Assembly (NCBI GenBank): GCA_964464925.1
Contig: CAYXLI010000004.1
Span: 186,001 to 250,000, forward strand
DNA from: CAYXLI01 sp964464925
Lineage (GTDB): Bacteria; Acidobacteriota; Terriglobia; Bryobacterales; Bryobacteraceae
Direction: 5' to 3'
DNA: 64,000 nucleotides
In this document: positions 59,317 to 64,000 of the stretch, piece by piece
Position numbering within the stretch: position 1 is the stretch's first letter
How the letters are laid out: every line of letters begins with the position of its first letter
The notes under the pieces: generated by a model
Told to the model about the DNA's origin: nothing
Database searches by the model: none
What the model saw: only the letters and a program-made list of their open reading frames with translations
Translations under genes and position numbers: made by a program

Positions 59317-59931
59317 CTACTTGGCTGGAGGCTTGGTGGCAGGGGTGGCCGGGCGAGGCGCCGGAACGCCAGCCGGCTTGCTGACCGAGGTCGGTATGGT
59401 GGACGGCGCGTTCTTGTCATACAGAGCAACGATCTCATCCGTCACATCGATTCCATTCGCAGCAAAGAGGACCGAAGAGGTCTGCGGGTTGCTGACGTCG
59501 ATGATGAGAGCATACGCGTTGTCCTTCGCATACTTGTCCAACACCTGCATGACGCGATTTCCGAGGTCGTTCATGACCTTGGCATTTTCCTGATCGAAGT
59601 CCGCCTGCGCATCATCGACTTCACGGCTGAAGGTCTTCTTCATCGTGTCGATTTCGCGGATGAGCTTCTGCTTGGCTTCTTCGCCGCCGACGTTGCTCGA
59701 TTTGTTGAGCTGCTCCTGCTTCTGCAGAATCGCCTGCTGCTTCGATTCGAGCTCCTTCTTCTTAGGAGCGGCCTTGGCCTCAATCTCGGCGACAGCCTTC
59801 TGACCATCCTTCGTGCTCACGATGGCCTTCTGAATATTGATAATTCCGACCTTCGTCGGCGCGCTCTGCGCCTGCGCCGGAACAAAGAAACCGAGCACGA
59901 GCGAAGAGGCAAGTAAAACACTAACTTTCAC
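59317..59931 (-). CDS. Skp/OmpH-family periplasmic chaperone
   Basis: A 204-aa protein with signal peptide and a coiled-coil body (about 40-130: KKKELESKQQAILQKQEQLNK). It carries unfolded outer-membrane proteins from the Sec channel to BamA. A P/A-rich tail (about 180-204) is unusual for Skp. The GTG start at 59931 is supported by AGGAG seven bases upstream. It follows bamA in the same direction, the common arrangement. Confidence 0.88.
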   Translation of the reverse strand: MKVSVLLASSLVLGFFVPAQAQSAPTKVGIINIQKAIVSTKDGQKAVAEIEAKAAPKKKELESKQQAILQKQEQLNKSSNVGGEEAKQKLIREIDTMKKTFSREVDDAQADFDQENAKVMNDLGNRVMQVLDKYAKDNAYALIIDVSNPQTSSVLFAANGIDVTDEIVALYDKNAPSTIPTSVSKPAGVPAPRPATPATKPPAK

Positions 59932-60013
59932 GTGGAAACTCCTGGGACTTAGACGATCTTAACATAGTGACGCGCGGCGTACTGCAATGGTTGTACGCCG
60001 CAAAATAACTTCC

Positions 60014-62983
60014 TTAGAATGTTCTACCAATGGAGAAGCGGAATGTGCGCCGCCGTTCAAAGAATGGCGATGCCTGACCGAATTGCGTAACCGCATTGGT
60101 GAACGTTTGCTGGTTCGGGAATAGGGAACGATCGGCAACGACCGGAGGCTGCAGATACGTTTGGACAATATTCGGGTTGTAGGCCCAATAGAATCGGAAC
60201 GGAGCATTGACCACAGGCATGAGCACTTGCAGTTCCAGACCCGTAGAGGACCGGAAATGCTGCGTACCGGGCGCCAGAACAGCCCTGCCGTCGAAATCGG
60301 CCTGCGGGAACTTGCTATTCAGTTCCGAGATGCGCCCCGGATTTAAACCGAGCTGAGATCTCTGAGTGATCTTGTTCACGCCGATATCGTAGAAGGCGGC
60401 CAGCCAGACCGGGCCGAAAATCGGAATGCGATATTCAAAGTTGGCAACGCCCTGCGTATCGCCACCCGGGAATGTCAGCCGGTAGACCGGAATGGTTTGC
60501 GTGACGTTCACCATCTGTTGCTGCCCATTCACGATGACAGGCTGCTGCCGGACGGTTCCGTCATTGTTGTAAACGTTCACGGTCGCGTCCGTCGGAATGT
60601 AGGCGATAGGACTGATTCCCCAGATTTCAAATCCGCGGATGTCGTTTTCACCGCCCATGTAGAAGCGGTTGAACGGGGGCGCCACCTTGCCGCCGTATCC
60701 CGATACGAAACGGCCGAGCACGTGCGTACCGATGACGTGCCCCTTCTTTAAGCCGGCGCGGAAGTACTTGGCATCCACAGTCGGCTCGATCATATTGACG
60801 TTACCGCCGAGGAAGCTACCGGTGAATGTCGTCGAAACAAACAGGGACTTGCCGGCGGTCGGCGTGATGGGGTGATTGACAGTGTTGTACGTATACGACG
60901 GGATCACCTTACTGGTACGGATGCCGCTCAGTGAATTGGGACCGCCGATGCCCTGGAAATTGATGTACTGGAAATAATTCTGAGCGGAGTCGGTGAGGGT
61001 CTTCAGGTTTGAGATGTCGTACCCATACGTTATGCCGACGCGTGCGAAACTGCGTCGCAGCGGATAGCTCAGATAAGTGGTGAAACCGTACCCGGTCGAT
61101 ACGTAATTAAGGAGGTTCTGCGATCCCAACTGATTGAAGATTGGGATGAGATTGCGGCCTGACAGCAACGAGACCTCGCGAGCCTGATCGTAGTTGTAAC
61201 GCGTGGTGTAGACCGTGAAGCCGGCCTGCATCGGCTTATCGAAGAGATATGGCTCAGTGAAGCCGAAGGTCACGTTGCGAATACGGTCGCCCAACTGCGA
61301 ATCGAGGCTGAGCGTTTCGCCCAGGCCGAGGAAGTTGTTCGTGGCGTATTGGAACCCGATGAAACTGCCTGCGATACCGGACACGCCGCCGTTCAACTGG
61401 ATCGAGTTCTTACCGCGCTCCTTCACCTTTAAGGTGATGTCCACGGTGTTCGTTTTGGTGTCGCGGGTAATGGTCGCGGCTTCTTCCGCCTTGAGCTGTT
61501 CGAAGTAACCGAGCTGGTTCAGGCGAAGCACGCTGACTTCCCACAGGCGGGTGTTATACATGTCGCCCTCGTCGATCAGCAACTCGCGGCGGATGACCTT
61601 GTCGCGCGTGGTGGTGTTTCCTGAGAAGTCGATGCGGCGGACGAAGAACTGCTTGCCTTCATCCACATTGAAGACGAGATCGATCTGGTCGGTATTCGTC
61701 ACGATCTCCGGATCGGGTTCGGGAACCATATCGATATAGCCGAACTCGCCGTACAGCTTTCGCATGTTCTCGAGGCCTTTGCGCAGCTTCGCAGTGGAGA
61801 AGATATCGCCTTGCGACATCTGGAAGATCTGCTTGCCGAGAAAGTCGGTGGAGCGGAATAGCTTCACACCGTTGAAATTCATATTGCGCAGACGATAACG
61901 CTTGCCTTCTTCCACTGCGACGGTGATGTTGGCGCGCTTGCCGGGCTTGTTCGGCTTGAACAGCGGGATGCGCATGCCTTTGCCTCCGACATCGTAGATC
62001 TCGACTTTTGAATCGACGGCGCGAGCGGTGAAGTAGCCCTTGTCCTGATAAAAGACGCGGATGCGATCCTTGTCTTCTTCCAACTTGGTGGAATCGAACG
62101 TACGCGAGAACAGATTCTCAAAGATAAGCGAATGCGGGAGGCCGATCGGCTTCGAGTTTTTCATCGCCCGGATCACCTGGCGATCGGAGAAAACCGAGTT
62201 GCCCTCAATCTTGATGTCGCCTACTTTGACCTTCGGACCCTCATCGACCTTGAATACGACTTCCAACGAAGACGGAGGAATTTGTTTAATGTCGGGAACA
62301 ACCGTAGCGAACTGGCGGCCGCGCTCAGAGAGATATTCCTTCAGGACGTTCGCGGCCCGCTGCACCTTGGCGGGATCGTACTGTGTTTCTACGCTGAGGC
62401 CAACCTTGCGCTCTTTGAAGCGGTCCAGAATTTCGGAGACGGTTACCGACTTCATACCGTCGTATTTGATCGACCGGACAACGCGGCGTTCGGTGAGTTG
62501 ATAACGGATGATCCAGCCGGTGGGCGTCAGTTCGCGCTCGAGCCGAATATCGTCGAAGCGGCCAGTGTTCCAGAGCGCCATGAAATCCCGATGAAGTGAC
62601 TCTTCGTCGTACCGATCGCCTTTACGGACGATCGTCAGAGCGCGGAGTGTTTCCTGCGGCACGCGGCGCGCGCCGCGGAACTCAACCGAATCGATGATGT
62701 TGGCTGCATTCTCAACCTTGGGCTGTTGAGCCGGCGGCGGTGGTTGAAGGGCGGGCTGCTGGGCAGGAGCGGGAGGCGCGGGCTTCGGAGCCTCAGGAGG
62801 AGCGGTCTGAGGAACTGCCTCAAACGGATTCGGTTGTCTCGGCGCAGGACGATTCGGCGGCTGCTGCTGCTGCTGTGGTGGGTTCTGCTGCGTCTGCTGT
62901 GCGTGAAGTAGAAATGCAGTGGAGAGGGAACAGAGAGCACACACTGAGACGGCGTTCAGGCATCTTAGCCTGGGAAAACTCAT
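60014..62983 (-). CDS. bamA: Outer-membrane protein assembly factor BamA
   Basis: A 989-aa Omp85 protein. After the signal comes a Q/P-rich linker (about 30-88), then POTRA domains (about 90-450: VEFRGARRVPQETLR, VKVGDIKIEGNSVFSDRQVIRAM) and the 16-strand barrel with the conserved RGFEIWG loop and FSIGRTF end. It folds and inserts outer-membrane proteins. The linker before POTRA1 is longer than in Proteobacteria. The skp-like gene follows 82 bases downstream. Confidence 0.95.
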   Translation of the reverse strand: MSFPRLRCLNAVSVCALCSLSTAFLLHAQQTQQNPPQQQQQPPNRPAPRQPNPFEAVPQTAPPEAPKPAPPAPAQQPALQPPPPAQQPKVENAANIIDSVEFRGARRVPQETLRALTIVRKGDRYDEESLHRDFMALWNTGRFDDIRLERELTPTGWIIRYQLTERRVVRSIKYDGMKSVTVSEILDRFKERKVGLSVETQYDPAKVQRAANVLKEYLSERGRQFATVVPDIKQIPPSSLEVVFKVDEGPKVKVGDIKIEGNSVFSDRQVIRAMKNSKPIGLPHSLIFENLFSRTFDSTKLEEDKDRIRVFYQDKGYFTARAVDSKVEIYDVGGKGMRIPLFKPNKPGKRANITVAVEEGKRYRLRNMNFNGVKLFRSTDFLGKQIFQMSQGDIFSTAKLRKGLENMRKLYGEFGYIDMVPEPDPEIVTNTDQIDLVFNVDEGKQFFVRRIDFSGNTTTRDKVIRRELLIDEGDMYNTRLWEVSVLRLNQLGYFEQLKAEEAATITRDTKTNTVDITLKVKERGKNSIQLNGGVSGIAGSFIGFQYATNNFLGLGETLSLDSQLGDRIRNVTFGFTEPYLFDKPMQAGFTVYTTRYNYDQAREVSLLSGRNLIPIFNQLGSQNLLNYVSTGYGFTTYLSYPLRRSFARVGITYGYDISNLKTLTDSAQNYFQYINFQGIGGPNSLSGIRTSKVIPSYTYNTVNHPITPTAGKSLFVSTTFTGSFLGGNVNMIEPTVDAKYFRAGLKKGHVIGTHVLGRFVSGYGGKVAPPFNRFYMGGENDIRGFEIWGISPIAYIPTDATVNVYNNDGTVRQQPVIVNGQQQMVNVTQTIPVYRLTFPGGDTQGVANFEYRIPIFGPVWLAAFYDIGVNKITQRSQLGLNPGRISELNSKFPQADFDGRAVLAPGTQHFRSSTGLELQVLMPVVNAPFRFYWAYNPNIVQTYLQPPVVADRSLFPNQQTFTNAVTQFGQASPFFERRRTFRFSIGRTF

Positions 62984-63082
62984 GAAAACCCTGGGTCCTT
63001 TCTACTCTGCGCCTTTTACGAGACGTCAGCAGGCTCATGCCGGTTTCAAGCAGCGGGCCGTTGACGCAGATTTTAAAACCAT

Positions 63083-63091
63083 ATTGTAGCA
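63083..63091 (-). promoter_or_regulatory. Extended -10 promoter of bamA
   Basis: On the minus strand TGCTACAAT (63091-63083) is an extended -10 (TGnTANAAT). No -35 is seen. The start would lie about 63076, giving a 5' leader of about 90 bases before the ATG at 62983. Confidence 0.45.
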
Positions 63092-63224
63092 GGGGGTTGA
63101 GGGTGCGCGGCATGCTTGCAGCGCACTCTCTGATCAATATTTATAAAGGGTGTGAATCAGAGCCACACCTGTGCCCCAACAGCGGCATTTCGAGGCGGCA
63201 AGCAACCTCGATGAGCGCCTGCTT

Positions 63225-64000
63225 TTACTCAAGCGGCAGCGAGAGGACGTTGCTCTCCCGCCCATTTACCGTGGCTTTGAAGTCGACGGTAGCGGAGCGC
63301 GGCAGGTCTGCCGAGATTCTAAATTTCACGGCATTGATCCCAACGAATCCTGGAGCACCACCGGCAAAGGTGGGCTGAAGTTTCACGCCTCCGACCGTCA
63401 CTTCTACAGGGTCTGCCAGAGGAACCACGGGGCTATCGGGCAACGCGAAGCCTTCCAGGACAGGCTGGGCGTACGGTCCGAACCCGGTTCCCAAAACGGA
63501 GACGACTTCGTTCCGGCGCGCAGGGCTATCGGGGGTCAGCAATGTTCCGTCCTCATGGAATGCCAGCACGTAACCCCGATCCTTGATCTGATTAATGAAC
63601 AGGCCAGGCGCGTTGCGAACGGTGGAGAAAGATCCACTGACGTCGGCCAATCCGTCATTTTTCACGACGATCGTATACGTACCGGGCACAAGATCATCCG
63701 GGAGTTTCGCATTGATCTGCTGCGGCGAAACATAGATAAGAGGAAGAGGCCGATCGTTCAACATGACGACAGTGCCTCCGAGCGACTGTGCGAGCGGGCT
63801 AGCGGGCCCGATGAAGAGATCCTTCGCCAGATTCACGCCATAGATGGACACCAGCGATCCGCCGGCAACGAGATTGTCCGGAATGTCCGCAGCCGCATTG
63901 CGGACTCCTGCGGATGAGATGAACGGAACCTTATCGAACATCGCACGCACGATGCGTGGAGATAACATACGGACGGAACCGATGTGATTCGTCCCCTGGA
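63225..64000 (-). CDS. TIGR03437-domain secreted protein, 5' end outside window
   Basis: A 258-residue fragment ending in TAA at 63225; the frame stays open to the right edge, so the start is off the window. The visible part is the TIGR03437-type region: IPDNLVAGGSLVSIYGVNLA, LIYVSPQQINAKLPDDL and VVSVLGTGFGPYAQP. These fold as IPT/TIG-like and TIGR03437 beta domains typical of Solibacter secreted proteins. Front halves of this group are often NHL or other propellers, which I cannot see. An ATG at 63968 is present but probably internal. Confidence 0.7.
   Translation of the reverse strand, partial: QGTNHIGSVRMLSPRIVRAMFDKVPFISSAGVRNAAADIPDNLVAGGSLVSIYGVNLAKDLFIGPASPLAQSLGGTVVMLNDRPLPLIYVSPQQINAKLPDDLVPGTYTIVVKNDGLADVSGSFSTVRNAPGLFINQIKDRGYVLAFHEDGTLLTPDSPARRNEVVSVLGTGFGPYAQPVLEGFALPDSPVVPLADPVEVTVGGVKLQPTFAGGAPGFVGINAVKFRISADLPRSATVDFKATVNGRESNVLSLPLE

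Noticed and set aside
1..64000. CRISPR array, tRNA, rRNA, IS element or prophage
   Set aside because: No regularly spaced repeats, cloverleaf, rRNA-like sequence, transposase or phage structural gene was seen on reading.

Overview
The window looks like chromosomal DNA of an Acidobacteriota member close to Solibacter/Bryobacter. The pointers are two proteins carrying the IPT/TIG-plus-TIGR03437 tail typical of Solibacter, a very large Oar-type TonB receptor with a carboxypeptidase-regulatory-like N-terminus, an ECF sigma factor overlapping a Ser/Thr kinase with a TPR tail, Tat-exported oxidoreductase-like and TIM-barrel proteins, and frequent TTG/GTG starts. I see no phage, transposase, CRISPR array, rRNA or tRNA.

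Layout. (1) 1-3413: ECF sigma factor and membrane Ser/Thr kinase. (2) 3302-19910: a glycan or sugar-acid utilisation locus with an MFS importer, two paralogous secreted glycosidase-like proteins, a DapA/NanA-superfamily aldolase, an Oar-type receptor, two Asp-box (sialidase-fold) proteins, an IclR regulator, an RraA-like protein, an HpaI-type aldolase, an F420-reductase-like protein and a Tat-exported isomerase-like protein. (3) 19999-28451: a MoxR ATPase coupled to a large unrecognised protein, a ParA/MinD-like ATPase, an HSL-type esterase, a small GNAT, a Gfo/Idh/MocA protein, RecX, two small envelope proteins and a CpsB-type PHP phosphatase. (4) 28556-35989: an FG-GAP protein, a CusCBA-type metal RND efflux operon and a serine hydrolase. 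(5) 36043-39745: a CxxCH/TIGR03437 protein and a GH31 enzyme. (6) 39801-45068: Hsp15 and a five-gene two-component operon containing a porin-like protein and a type-1 copper (cupredoxin-like) protein. (7) 45075-49856: heptosyltransferase, methyltransferase, LysS and LolC/E, bounded by two copies of a 34-nt palindromic repeat. (8) 49864-59264: a secreted hydrolase, small proteins, then AsnB, a GT39-like transferase, a GT4 transferase and a Wzm/Wzt exporter, probably for a surface glycan. (9) 59317-64000: Skp, BamA and a TIGR03437 protein cut by the window edge.

The most notable points are the unusual locus at 3302-19910, whose central divergent promoters share a -35 region; the cupredoxin/porin two-component operon with a matching 11-bp direct-repeat site upstream and a second copy near 37.6 kb; the MoxR plus unknown-protein pair; and the 34-nt repeat pair. 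Functions are assigned by reading motifs only; no database search was run.
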